A stretch of DNA of 64,000 bases from Ruminococcaceae bacterium UBA6416. Lineage in GTDB: Bacteria; Bacillota; Clostridia; Oscillospirales; Acutalibacteraceae. The position numbers were made by a program, and so were the translations under genes. The stretch spans positions 58,888 through 122,887 of the forward strand of contig DJPI01000042.1 of the NCBI GenBank assembly GCA_002438505.1. Direction: 5' to 3'. Below are positions 16,530-25,588 of the stretch, one piece after another. The notes beneath the pieces were generated by a model. The model searched no databases, had not been told where the DNA came from, and saw nothing but the letters and a program-made list of their open reading frames with translations. The number at the start of each line of letters is the position of its first letter. The stretch's first letter is position 1.

Positions 16530-17239
16530 TTTGCGCTTTTTCCTTTCCTGTTAAGAGTAACAACAGTATTTTCGTCATTGAGGCTGACGCGCCCGTTTTT
16601 GACCAGTTCCAGTATTGCAAGAAAAGTTGCAACCATCTCTGAACGCGAGGTACTGTGCTCAAAAAACGAAGCAAACTTCTGCTTGGCGCTTTTGAGAAGC
16701 TTACGATAAATGAAAACAATGCGCGAATTAACAGAGACTATTTTGTGAGAAATAATGGCGCTGAAAGCTTCAATGGGCGGCGGAAGTTTCCGCTTTTCTT
16801 TGCCTATTGCGCTGAGATACGCTGAAAGAATATCACGCGGATCATGAACGCGGCTATATGTCATATCCTTCGGAAGCTGCTGCGGTTCACGGTAGAAATA
16901 ATTAACACCGTCTGCCTGCTTTGAAAGCTTTTCAGCCATCAGCTTGCAGTCGCGGTACTCAATAAGTTCACCTGTAAGCTCAAGCTTCAGCTGTTCGGCC
17001 TCTTCATGAACAGGAAGAAGAGAAACCGTTTTGATATATACAAGACGCGCCGCCATTTCAATAAACTCGCTTGCAACGTCCATATCGCTCTCTTCCATGC
17101 GCCGAACGTAATCAACATATTGTTCAACAAGTTCAAAAATCGGAATGTCGTTTATATTGAGCTTATGCTTGCTGATGAGGTGAAGCAAAAGGTCAAGAGG
17201 GCCTTCAAAAACCTCAAGCTTATAATTAATCTTTTCCAT
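16526..17239 (-). CDS. scpA: Segregation and condensation protein A (kleisin)
   Basis: A 237-residue ScpA. The N-terminal kleisin motif (LEVFEGPLDLLLHLI) binds the SMC neck, and a C-terminal winged helix binds the SMC cap. The middle is rich in charged residues. It forms the bacterial condensin with SMC and ScpB. It begins 3 nt after the M50 protease gene. Confidence 0.96.
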   Translation of the reverse strand: MEKINYKLEVFEGPLDLLLHLISKHKLNINDIPIFELVEQYVDYVRRMEESDMDVASEFIEMAARLVYIKTVSLLPVHEEAEQLKLELTGELIEYRDCKLMAEKLSKQADGVNYFYREPQQLPKDMTYSRVHDPRDILSAYLSAIGKEKRKLPPPIEAFSAIISHKIVSVNSRIVFIYRKLLKSAKQKFASFFEHSTSRSEMVATFLAILELVKNGRVSLNDENTVVTLNRKGKSAK

Positions 17240-17242
17240 TCT

Positions 17243-17929
17243 TTAACCCACATGCAAGCCGAAAATAAGTCCGGCAAGCTTAATGAACAACTGCATTGTA
17301 TATGTTGTTGCAATCGATATCGGCTTATCAAGTGCACCAAAAAGAACAAGAGCCAGCACCGCATAAACAATATAACGCTCATACTTCATGAGTGAATAAT
17401 AATACCTGTCCGGAAGAATAGACGTGAGAATTCTTGAACCGTCAAGCGGCGGAACCGGAATAAGATTGAACACGGCAAGCGAAACATTGATTTGCGCAAC
17501 ATAAAGGAAGAAAAGAAGAAACACCTGACTCATGCTGCCCTCAACCGGGGAGCCAAACCTGAACACCGCGCAGTAAAAAACCGAGAAAACAAACGCCATT
17601 ATCAGGTTTGAAAGCGGACCGGCGAGTGCGGTGAGCGCCATATAAAGCTTGCGCTTTTTTGGCGGAAAATTGTTCATATTCACCGGAACGGGCTTTGCAT
17701 AGCCGAATCCGGCAACGATCATCAAAAGTGCACCGAAAAAATCAAGGTGGGCAAGCGGATTAAGAGTCAGTCTGCCGGAAAGGCGCGCCGTCTGATCGCC
17801 AAGCTTTGTTGCAATGAGAGCATGGGCAAATTCATGCACCGGAAGGATGCAGAACATTACAAACACCCTTGCAAAAAGATTGAGAACCACCTGAATTGTA
17901 AAGCCCTCTTTAAACAGGTCATAAATCAT
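17243..17929 (-). CDS. Site-2 protease family membrane metalloprotease (M50)
   Basis: A 228-residue integral membrane protease. The zinc motif HEFAH is at 32-36 in the first hydrophobic segment, and the third ligand motif NLIPVPPLDGSRI is near residue 155. Five or six hydrophobic helices are visible. It resembles the small rseP/YwhC-like M50B group commonly found upstream of scpA. Its substrate is unknown. It is distinct from the SpoIVFB-like M50 encoded at 56055-56648. Confidence 0.92.
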   Translation of the reverse strand: MIYDLFKEGFTIQVVLNLFARVFVMFCILPVHEFAHALIATKLGDQTARLSGRLTLNPLAHLDFFGALLMIVAGFGYAKPVPVNMNNFPPKKRKLYMALTALAGPLSNLIMAFVFSVFYCAVFRFGSPVEGSMSQVFLLFFLYVAQINVSLAVFNLIPVPPLDGSRILTSILPDRYYYSLMKYERYIVYAVLALVLFGALDKPISIATTYTMQLFIKLAGLIFGLHVG

Positions 17930-17932
17930 ATG

Positions 17933-18784
17933 TTATCCTTTCCCGGCAATGACAAAGCGATCAACGCCGTTGAAATCTTTCAGTATATTGATTTCCGTGC
18001 TGTGTTTTTCAAACATTGAAGCAACTTCCTTTGCCTGGTTTTCACCGCATTCAACGGCCATAAAGCCGCCCTTATTGATAAACGGCAGCCATTTTTCCGA
18101 AAGTGCGCGGTAAAACACAAGTCCGTCCTCGCCGCCGTCCAAAGCGGTGGCCGGTTCGCAGCCGACCTCACTCTGGAGTGATGCAAGGTCGCCTTTTTTA
18201 ATATACGGCGGATTGGACACAATTACATCAGGCCGCGGCAAAAAGCAGAATTTTTCATAACCGTCAAGCACATTTCCCTTGATTGCCGGAACGGATCTTG
18301 CAACGGAAAGCGCCATTCGGTTTTCGTTCAAAAAGCCGAGCGCTTCATCAAAATATTCAACAAGGTAAATATTCGCCTGCGGAACCTGCTTTTTAAGCGT
18401 TATTCCAATGCAGCCGCTTCCGGCGCAGAGGTCAAAAACAGTCGGAGAATGCATTTTTTTCAATCTTTCAATGACGGCAGAGCAAAGCTCCTCGGTTTCC
18501 GGACGCGGAATAAGAACTCCTTCACCGACCTTATAGGTTTGTCCGTAAAAATCCCATTCACCCAGAATATATTGAAGCGGAATGTTCTCTTTGCGCTGTT
18601 TTATAATTTTCTGTGTTTCGGCAATAGCGTTGACATCCGCAAAACTATCCTTATTAATAATCAGCTGTGTTCGGTCAAGACCAAGCGTCTTTTGAAGAAT
18701 CAAGCGAGCCTCATTGTCTGCATTTTCTTTATTGTTTTTCTCAAGCTCGTTTTTACAGAAATTGTAGAGTTCAAAAACAGTCAT
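17933..18784 (-). CDS. prmC: Release factor glutamine N5-methyltransferase PrmC
   Basis: A 283-residue PrmC (HemK) that methylates the glutamine of the GGQ motif in release factors RF1/RF2. It has an N-terminal helical domain, the SAM motif DLCAGSGCIGI and the catalytic NPPYI. It overlaps the upstream yqhQ-like gene by 4 nt. In many Clostridia yqhQ-prmC is a stable pair next to prfA; prfA is not in this window. Confidence 0.95.
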   Translation of the reverse strand: MTVFELYNFCKNELEKNNKENADNEARLILQKTLGLDRTQLIINKDSFADVNAIAETQKIIKQRKENIPLQYILGEWDFYGQTYKVGEGVLIPRPETEELCSAVIERLKKMHSPTVFDLCAGSGCIGITLKKQVPQANIYLVEYFDEALGFLNENRMALSVARSVPAIKGNVLDGYEKFCFLPRPDVIVSNPPYIKKGDLASLQSEVGCEPATALDGGEDGLVFYRALSEKWLPFINKGGFMAVECGENQAKEVASMFEKHSTEINILKDFNGVDRFVIAGKG

Positions 18785-19764
18785 CTTATTGCGTCATCCT
18801 CCGGATTGTCGGTAATAACGGCCTTGAACGCCGCAATTCCGACTTCAATCATTGAGTCGTCAGGCTCTTTAGTTGTTAGTCTTTGCATCCAAAGACCCGG
18901 CGCTGAAAGAATTTTAACAATTAAATTATCGTGCCTTCCGGCATACTTGATGAATTCATAACCAAATCCCATAACAAGCGGCAGAATAAGAAGCTTGACA
19001 ACCATCCAAACGGCTATGTTGTTCCTAAGGTCAGGAAGGGCAACAGAAATTATGGAAGAAATAATAACACTGATAATTATCATGACAAACATGAAACTTG
19101 TTCCGCAGCGCGGATGAAAACGGCTTTGTTTGCGGACGTTTTCAACAGTCAGCTCAAGACCGTGCTCATAGCAGAAAATTGTTTTATGCTCAGCACCGTG
19201 ATACATGAAAGTCCTTTTGATGTCTTTCATTAGTGAGACCAGCGCAATATACGCAATAAAAATCAATATTCGCATGACGCCCTCAATAAGCGCACGGAAA
19301 TTTGTGAGCGCTCCTGAGGCAAGATTGTTGAAGAAGTCAGTAAGTTTTGACGGCAGGAAGAAAAACAGCGCAAAAGCAAGAAGAACACCTAAAACAGAGG
19401 CAATTCCGGTTATGACACTCATGACCTTTTTGCTCAGATGCTCTGAAAGCCATTTGTCAAGCTTTGATTGGTTTTCCTCGCTGTTTTCAATATCCTCAAA
19501 GCCTGATTTCTCTGCTGACTCCATCAAACATTTATAGCCGAAAATCATTGATTCAACAAAGTTAACGCATCCGCGTATAATCGGAAAGCCAAGGAACTTA
19601 ACTTTGTCTCTGATATGGCGAAACTCTTTTTCCTCAGTGTCAATCGAACCGTCCGGAAGCCGGACGGACATCGCCGCGCCTTTTGGCCCCTGCATCATGA
19701 TGCCCTCAATGAGAGCCTGGCCTCCAACTGATGTTTTATGAATAACATTATTGTTTTTGCTCAA
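18781..19764 (-). CDS. yqhQ: DUF1385 membrane protein (YqhQ-like)
   Basis: A 327-residue YqhQ family protein with the conserved opening GGQALIEGIMMQGPKG and a central motif YHGAEHKTIFCYEHG, followed by RFHPRCGTSF. Four or more membrane helices are visible. The His/Glu/Cys-rich motif suggests a metal or cofactor site, but the family function is unknown. It is coupled to prmC. Confidence 0.93.
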   Translation of the reverse strand: MSKNNNVIHKTSVGGQALIEGIMMQGPKGAAMSVRLPDGSIDTEEKEFRHIRDKVKFLGFPIIRGCVNFVESMIFGYKCLMESAEKSGFEDIENSEENQSKLDKWLSEHLSKKVMSVITGIASVLGVLLAFALFFFLPSKLTDFFNNLASGALTNFRALIEGVMRILIFIAYIALVSLMKDIKRTFMYHGAEHKTIFCYEHGLELTVENVRKQSRFHPRCGTSFMFVMIIISVIISSIISVALPDLRNNIAVWMVVKLLILPLVMGFGYEFIKYAGRHDNLIVKILSAPGLWMQRLTTKEPDDSMIEVGIAAFKAVITDNPEDDAIR

Positions 19765-19809
19765 TTTCAGTCCTCCTTTATATTATGCCGGAAAAACCGG
19801 CAAGACCAA

Positions 19810-21276
19810 TCAGGCCGAGTATGACGGAAGCAGAACTTCAACCGTTGTTCCCTTGCCTTCCGTGCTTTCAATTCTGAATTGGCCGTTATGAAGTTTGATT
19901 ATCTCATCAACAACCGCAAGACCGATTCCGGTTCCGTGCTTTTCGTTGTTGGCTTTATAAAACTTTTCTTTAACATGCTGAAGATCGGTTTTTGAAATTC
20001 CGCAGCCGTTATCACTGAAAGATATTTTAACATATTTTTTCAGGTTTTCAACCTTAATTATGATTTTTCCACCCGTTTCCGTATATTTCACCGCATTATC
20101 AAGAATATTGATGAAAACCTGACAAATTCTGTCACTGTCTCCGAAAGCAAAACTTTCTTCATTCTTTGGCAAAGCAAGCTCAACGGTTTTGTTCTCCTTT
20201 TCGGCCTTTGGGCGATACATCAGATACGCCTGCTGAACTTCAGCAATAATGTCAACAACGCCGTTTTTCATTTTAAGCTTTCCGCTCTGCATCCTTGAAA
20301 AGTCAAGCAATTCTTCAACCATCAAAGAAAGGCGGCCTGTTTCGGACGTAATAATTTTCAGTCCTCTTTTCATAACTTCGTCACCGCCCTTTTCAGCTTC
20401 AACGGAAAGGGTTTCGCTCCAGCCCTTAATTGCGGTCAGCGGTGTGCGGATTTCATGAGATACGGTTGAAATAAAGCTGTTTTTCATCTCATCCGTTTGG
20501 CCGAGCTGCTCGGCCATATCATTGATTGTTTCGCACAGTTCTCCGATTTCGTCATCGGTATGCGAAGCAGAAATGCGCGCGGAAAAATCACCCTTGGCAA
20601 TTCTTTTTGCCGTTTGATTAATAATTTTGACCGGATTTACGATTGAAGAAACAAAGTAATACCCGGAATTGAACATCATCATTGCAATAAGAATAACCCC
20701 CATGGCGATTGCACCGATAATAAGGCCGTACTGACGGTTGACATCGCGCAGCGAAACGAGATATCTCACAGCACCGCAGTTTTCACCGGAAGAATTTCTA
20801 AGAATATAACTCATAGCCATAACCGGTTCGCCCCAAAAAGTTCGGCACCTTTTGATGGCGGTTTTGCTTTCCGAATTCAGCGCTTCATAGTAATCCGGCA
20901 TTTCGGAGTATTCTCCGATTTCATATCCACCGGAGGAAACCAGCGGATTTCCGTTCTTGTCAATTATCCATATTTCAATTTTGTCGCGATACTCATAATT
21001 TTCAACAAAGTTTGCTGCGGCTTCTGAAAAGCTTTTTGAATCAAGAGGATAGTAATAGCTGAAATATGTATCTGCAACGCCGGTGTCGCAAGACCTTAGC
21101 ACCATCTGCGCTGCATGATTATATCGCAGATATACGGAATAAGCAAGTATTCCGGACAGGACAATGAGAATTGCAACGGTAACAACAAAAATATTACGAA
21201 ACCAACGCGCTTTGATTGTTCGTTTTATGATACTCACCGCCCATTTATTTATTATAATTCCCGCCTTAATTTTCAA
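19810..21276 (-). CDS. Sensor histidine kinase
   Basis: A 488-residue membrane histidine kinase. It has one helix near 28-50, an extracytoplasmic sensor of about 130 residues, a second helix near 185-205, then HAMP, the HisKA dimerisation domain with phosphoacceptor motif SHEIRTPLT, and a HATPase domain with the N box (NILDNAVKYT) and G boxes (DNGCGIS and GTGIGLAV). It overlaps the end of the response regulator gene by 11 nt. The start is a TTG at 21276; a GTG 13 codons later is possible. The stimulus is unknown. Confidence 0.93.
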   Translation of the reverse strand: MKIKAGIIINKWAVSIIKRTIKARWFRNIFVVTVAILIVLSGILAYSVYLRYNHAAQMVLRSCDTGVADTYFSYYYPLDSKSFSEAAANFVENYEYRDKIEIWIIDKNGNPLVSSGGYEIGEYSEMPDYYEALNSESKTAIKRCRTFWGEPVMAMSYILRNSSGENCGAVRYLVSLRDVNRQYGLIIGAIAMGVILIAMMMFNSGYYFVSSIVNPVKIINQTAKRIAKGDFSARISASHTDDEIGELCETINDMAEQLGQTDEMKNSFISTVSHEIRTPLTAIKGWSETLSVEAEKGGDEVMKRGLKIITSETGRLSLMVEELLDFSRMQSGKLKMKNGVVDIIAEVQQAYLMYRPKAEKENKTVELALPKNEESFAFGDSDRICQVFINILDNAVKYTETGGKIIIKVENLKKYVKISFSDNGCGISKTDLQHVKEKFYKANNEKHGTGIGLAVVDEIIKLHNGQFRIESTEGKGTTVEVLLPSYSA

Positions 21277-21967
21277 CCCATTTATAGCCTTTGCCCCAGA
21301 CAGTTATAAGGTGTTCGGGACACGAAGGATCTTTTTCAATTTTCAATCGCAGACGTCTGATATTCACGTCAACAACCTTGTCATCACCGTAATAACTCTC
21401 GCCCCAAACCCGAGTCAGAAGCTCCTCACGGCTAATGGTTTTCCCGGGAAACGAGAAAAAATATTCAAGAATTTGAAATTCAATCTGCGAAAGGTCAATG
21501 CGCTGTTTACCATTAAAAACAGCGCGCTTTTTGGTACTCAAAACAAAGCTTCCGCAAGTGATTTCATCACTGTGGGTATTGAGCAGTTCCTTGTTAAGGC
21601 GTACTCTGCGGTACACGGAGTCAATCCGAGCAAGAAGCTCCATTACGGAAAACGGTTTTGTTATGTAGTCATCGGCACCGCAGTAAAGACCATAGACCTT
21701 ATCTTGCTCCTGTGCCTTTGCGCTCAAAAAAACAACGCCGACATTCTGAGACTTTTCGCGTATATGACGGCAAGCTTCAATTCCGTTCATACAAGGCATC
21801 ATAACGTCAAGAAGGACAATATCAATCGAATCCTTCTCTTTTTCAAAAAGCTCAACTGCTTCCGCTCCGTTCCTTGCCTCGCAGACGCTGTAGCCGGCTT
21901 GAGCAAGATTCAATGTGATAAAATCCCTGATTGAGTCTTCATCCTCTGCAACAAGAATCTTTTTCAA
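21266..21967 (-). CDS. OmpR/PhoB-family response regulator
   Basis: A 233-residue two-domain regulator: receiver domain with phosphoacceptor D54 and conserved K104, and a C-terminal winged-helix DNA-binding domain with the EFQILEYFF and VDVNIRRLRLKIE motifs. It is translationally coupled to the histidine kinase. The upstream FG-GAP gene ends 28 nt before it, suggesting that the three form one transcription unit. Confidence 0.94.
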   Translation of the reverse strand: MKKILVAEDEDSIRDFITLNLAQAGYSVCEARNGAEAVELFEKEKDSIDIVLLDVMMPCMNGIEACRHIREKSQNVGVVFLSAKAQEQDKVYGLYCGADDYITKPFSVMELLARIDSVYRRVRLNKELLNTHSDEITCGSFVLSTKKRAVFNGKQRIDLSQIEFQILEYFFSFPGKTISREELLTRVWGESYYGDDKVVDVNIRRLRLKIEKDPSCPEHLITVWGKGYKWVEN

Positions 21968-21995
21968 AATCTCACCTCTGTTATGTAATTATCGG

Positions 21996-23315
21996 TTACT
22001 TATAAATAATTCCCGATGATATGTCTTTTTTGGTGATGCCAAGCTCATTCCCTGCATCAAAAATTCTGTAGTAATATTTCTTTCCTTTATAACTGCCGAG
22101 CAATCTGAACTGAGTGGAAAGCAAGCCGTGTGTCTCTTCATATTCAATCCTGACTTCAAAGGCAGGAAGATTATTGAGAATGCCGTTTGCGTCACCTTTC
22201 AAAACATAAACCCGCATGGTTTCATTATCGGAAAGCAGAACCGGTATTGCGTTGTTTTCTATTTGTTTTGGAATTTCAAAATAATAGCCATTTTCCCTGT
22301 TGTCAAAACATGACGCAACCTTTGAAAGCTTATTTCCCACTACCGCCTTCCATTCAATGACGGACGAGGAAAGTTCCTTTTGCTCAAGCTTTTTTTGAAC
22401 CGGAACTTCAATAATGCCGTCACTGTTGATATCTTCACAAACGGCATTCGTGCTGCGTTTTGAGATTCCTGAAACTGTTTTTCCGCCAATAAACACGCGA
22501 CTGAGTCTGTTTTTTTCATTATCAAAACGAAGAACATCCGTTGTCATCTGTCCGTCCGCCGTAAAGCCGTCAATATATACGCGGCTTTCACCGGATTTGC
22601 GCAGATAATCAAAGTCTATCTGAGAAATGGTTAAAATTATCGGGTCAACATCAAGTGAGGAAATTTGTTTAATCTCTCCGGAGACGCTGGCAAAAACTTT
22701 GATATCAGAAAGCTCAGAGTCAACCGATCTGTCTGCATAAATCACAGCAAGCTCACTTTTTTCATCAGCATTCAAATCAAAAACGCCGAATGCTGAATAA
22801 TCAGTTGAAAAGATGCACTTGATTTCAGACTCTTCAATGTCAACAGTGTAAATGCTCAACCGCTGCATAAGTTTGCTGCTTTGAAGCCCCCAGCCAACAA
22901 TAATTTCAAGCGTTCCGTTGCCGTTGATATCGGCAAATTCAACCTGTTTAACCTCATTGAATCCGCTTTCCGTTCCGGCGAGAGCCACCCAGCCGTTATC
23001 GTCCGTTCCGAAAACCTGAAGATACACGGTTTCACTTGCGCCGTCTTTTGAATAAAAGGCAAGTATTTCATCGTTATTGTCACCATTGAGGTCGGCGTGA
23101 ATAAGAGCAGATCTGTGCTTTCCGGCTGTGGGCGTTTTGAGCGTATAATTACGCCCGGCGGCTTTTTCAAAGACCTGCCAAATCTGAGCACTCTCCTCGT
23201 CACGCACAGGCGCATGAAGCAACGAGTCGATTGGTTTTGACTTCAAGCTGAAAAGCAGAAGCAATCCGGCCGCAACAAGAGTAAGAAGAATAACGACTGT
23301 TGTGAATTTTTTCAT
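21996..23315 (-). CDS. Membrane-anchored FG-GAP/VCBS-repeat protein
   Basis: A 439-residue protein with an N-terminal membrane anchor or uncleaved signal (about 5-24) and an outer region built of beta-propeller-like repeats. Four units carry calcium-loop-like DxNxDGxxE signatures (ADLNGDNNDE, ADINGNGTLE, FDLNADEKSE, EDINSDGIIE). No catalytic residues are recognised. Its place between the phosphohexomutase and a two-component system suggests a sensor accessory or surface ligand-binding role; that is inference. Confidence 0.82.
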   Translation of the reverse strand: MKKFTTVVILLTLVAAGLLLLFSLKSKPIDSLLHAPVRDEESAQIWQVFEKAAGRNYTLKTPTAGKHRSALIHADLNGDNNDEILAFYSKDGASETVYLQVFGTDDNGWVALAGTESGFNEVKQVEFADINGNGTLEIIVGWGLQSSKLMQRLSIYTVDIEESEIKCIFSTDYSAFGVFDLNADEKSELAVIYADRSVDSELSDIKVFASVSGEIKQISSLDVDPIILTISQIDFDYLRKSGESRVYIDGFTADGQMTTDVLRFDNEKNRLSRVFIGGKTVSGISKRSTNAVCEDINSDGIIEVPVQKKLEQKELSSSVIEWKAVVGNKLSKVASCFDNRENGYYFEIPKQIENNAIPVLLSDNETMRVYVLKGDANGILNNLPAFEVRIEYEETHGLLSTQFRLLGSYKGKKYYYRIFDAGNELGITKKDISSGIIYK

Positions 23316-23351
23316 CTGCTTTTCACTCCCTTTCGGCCTGAGCAGCCAAAC

Positions 23352-24869
23352 TTAACCGATATATTTTTTTACAACCTCTGTTTCAAGACCATCTAAGTCT
23401 TTGAGGAAAGAATAAAGCTCTTGCGCAATTTTCTTTGTTCCGCCAACAGAATCGCTTTCAATGTTGAGCGGCATAATCGGATCATGAACACTAAGGCGCA
23501 GCAGAAACCAGCCGTCACCGTGATCCTTGTCAAGATAAACGCGGATTCCCTCGCGGTTGTCATCGGCCGTTTTCCAGCCTTTTCTCGTTTCAGCATATTC
23601 ACCCAGTGAAGCAATAACGCCGTTTCCGAATGCTCTGAAATCTTCTTTATTAATTCTCAGGCGAAGCTCGCACGCTTCTTTCGGATCCTTCAGATTGGCA
23701 ATCAGCGATTCAAGCTTCATGCCCTTTTTGCCCATCTGTGCCATTTTGATAACAATTTTTGTGATAAGATAAGCACCGTCATCGAGATAGTAGTTTTCTC
23801 TGAAGGCAGCGTGTCCGGAGGTTTCAATGGCAAGCGGACAGTTGATACCTTCACGGTTGAGGCGCAGCTGTTCATTGATAACATTGCGGTATCCACGCTT
23901 ATAGCGGTAATGAACGCCGCCGAGGAAATTGTTAATGAAGTCTGTAAGACCCGTTGAGGTGACGCTGTCGGTAACAATCGTTCCGCCCTCGTTACCCTCA
24001 AGTGCAATAATCGAAGCAAGCGCAACAAGGCGGTTTCGGTTAATCTCTGTTCCGTTTTCGTCAACACAGCTTGCCCTGTCAACATCAGTGTCAAAAATAA
24101 CTCCGAGGTCGGCGTGATTTTTGATAACAGCGTTGCTTATTGACTTCATTGCCTCTTCATTTTCCGGGTTGGGTGCATGATTCGGAAACATTCCGTCAGG
24201 CTCAAGGAACTGACTCCCGGTAATATCGGCGCCAAGCTTTTCAAGAACCTCCGTTGCATAAAAACCGCCGACACCGTTTCCTGCGTCAACAATAATCTTA
24301 TAGCCGGAAAGAGGACGCTCATAATCTGCCGCATTGACCTCATTGCAAATCATGTCGCGCAATCTTTTTGCATAGACAGACATAAAATCATATTTTTCGA
24401 TTGCGAAACGGTGCTTTTTCGGGAGCGTACAGGTGCGAGTATTTTCAATGACCGCATCAAGATCTTCGCTGTCAAGTCCGCCGCGTTTTGTGAAAAACTT
24501 CAAGCCGTTTCTGTCGAACGGGTGGTGACTTGCGGTAATCTGGACGGCGGCAATGCAGCCGAGATCAACCGTTGTCATAAACATTGCCGGAGTTGAAGAA
24601 AGGCCGCAGTCATAAACATAAAAGCCATAGGTACAAAGCGCACTTATAACCTGCTTTTTAATTCTTTCGGCCGAAATGCGCGAATCGTGACCGACAGCAA
24701 TTTTTCCGGATAGAGAAGCACCGTTTTTGAGCAGCCATTCGCAAAATCCGCAGGTCAAATCATAAATCGCAAGATCATCGAGTTGAACCGGAGATCCTTC
24801 CGTTTCAACGGCAACACCTCTGATATCGGTTCCGCTTTTGAGTTTTTTATAAAGTTCATATCTTGACAT
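23352..24869 (-). CDS. Phosphoglucomutase/phosphomannomutase family protein
   Basis: A 505-residue alpha-D-phosphohexomutase. The active-site serine is S114 in TASHHP, the metal loop is DTDVDRA, and the sugar-binding region reads ETSGHAAFRENYYLDDGAY. The C-terminal domain carries the phosphate-binding GWFLLRLS. It interconverts hexose 1- and 6-phosphates, feeding wall and capsule precursors; glucose versus mannose preference cannot be told. It starts 4 nt after the DUF2461 gene. Confidence 0.93.
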   Translation of the reverse strand: MSRYELYKKLKSGTDIRGVAVETEGSPVQLDDLAIYDLTCGFCEWLLKNGASLSGKIAVGHDSRISAERIKKQVISALCTYGFYVYDCGLSSTPAMFMTTVDLGCIAAVQITASHHPFDRNGLKFFTKRGGLDSEDLDAVIENTRTCTLPKKHRFAIEKYDFMSVYAKRLRDMICNEVNAADYERPLSGYKIIVDAGNGVGGFYATEVLEKLGADITGSQFLEPDGMFPNHAPNPENEEAMKSISNAVIKNHADLGVIFDTDVDRASCVDENGTEINRNRLVALASIIALEGNEGGTIVTDSVTSTGLTDFINNFLGGVHYRYKRGYRNVINEQLRLNREGINCPLAIETSGHAAFRENYYLDDGAYLITKIVIKMAQMGKKGMKLESLIANLKDPKEACELRLRINKEDFRAFGNGVIASLGEYAETRKGWKTADDNREGIRVYLDKDHGDGWFLLRLSVHDPIMPLNIESDSVGGTKKIAQELYSFLKDLDGLETEVVKKYIG

Positions 24870-24873
24870 TGGG

Positions 24874-25566
24874 TCATCTTCCTTTCTCAGAGATAGATTT
24901 TTCGGTTGCTTTCAAAAAGAATTTATACATTGGAGCAAAAGAGGCAAGGGTTGTTCTGAGCTCTTCAAGAACGCTGCCGTCAAACAATGGCTCAATATCA
25001 AAGCTGCTTATGATGAAATAAAGGTTCTTTGCGTTGTAATAATCTGAAAGGTCAGAGTTAACCTTTCCCGGTTTATCCTTGGCGTAACGCTCAAGATCCC
25101 TCTGTGCCCCGGCCGAAAGAACACTTTCAAGTGCTTTTTTAAACTCATTTTGGTTTTCTCTGAATGCTTCACGGTAGCACTCAAGGAAAGCGGAATCGGT
25201 TCTAAACATTCCAACGCCTATTGAATAACAGCCCGGCATAATTTCAAACCACATACACGGCTGATGGCTCCATTCATATTTGTTGCGCATAAACATACAC
25301 CAGATATTATCACGATACATATTCATATTTTTCGCGCGGCGTGTATCACGGCGTATTCTTGAAACCATTTTTACCGGAATAAGATTCATTAAATTATCAA
25401 TTTCAAACAGTTGACCGGAAAGGTCGGCACAAATTTCGCGCATTGGAACAATAGCTTTTTTCTTAAGTTCCTCCTTTACCGATTCATAATACGGCTTGCT
25501 GTCATTGAATTTGTTTTCGGCAAGCATAAAAAAGGTGTCTCTGTCGAAACCTTTGAAACTATCCAT
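24874..25566 (-). CDS. DUF2461 family protein
   Basis: A 230-residue protein of the DUF2461/TIGR02453 family. The recognisable features are the N-terminal FKGFDRDTFFML, then SRIRRDTRRAKN, and a region rich in aromatics (WFEIMPGCYSIGVGMF). The family is widespread and uncharacterised. It is likely cytoplasmic, with no signal or membrane segment. Co-transcribed with the phosphohexomutase gene. Confidence 0.88.
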   Translation of the reverse strand: MDSFKGFDRDTFFMLAENKFNDSKPYYESVKEELKKKAIVPMREICADLSGQLFEIDNLMNLIPVKMVSRIRRDTRRAKNMNMYRDNIWCMFMRNKYEWSHQPCMWFEIMPGCYSIGVGMFRTDSAFLECYREAFRENQNEFKKALESVLSAGAQRDLERYAKDKPGKVNSDLSDYYNAKNLYFIISSFDIEPLFDGSVLEELRTTLASFAPMYKFFLKATEKSISEKGR

Positions 25567-25588
25567 CGCGGTTTCCTTTCAAAAAATA

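Noticed and set aside
21164..21934. 256-codon plus-strand open frame
   Set aside because: It lies antisense to the response regulator gene, has no recognisable domain, and arises from the codon bias of the minus-strand gene.
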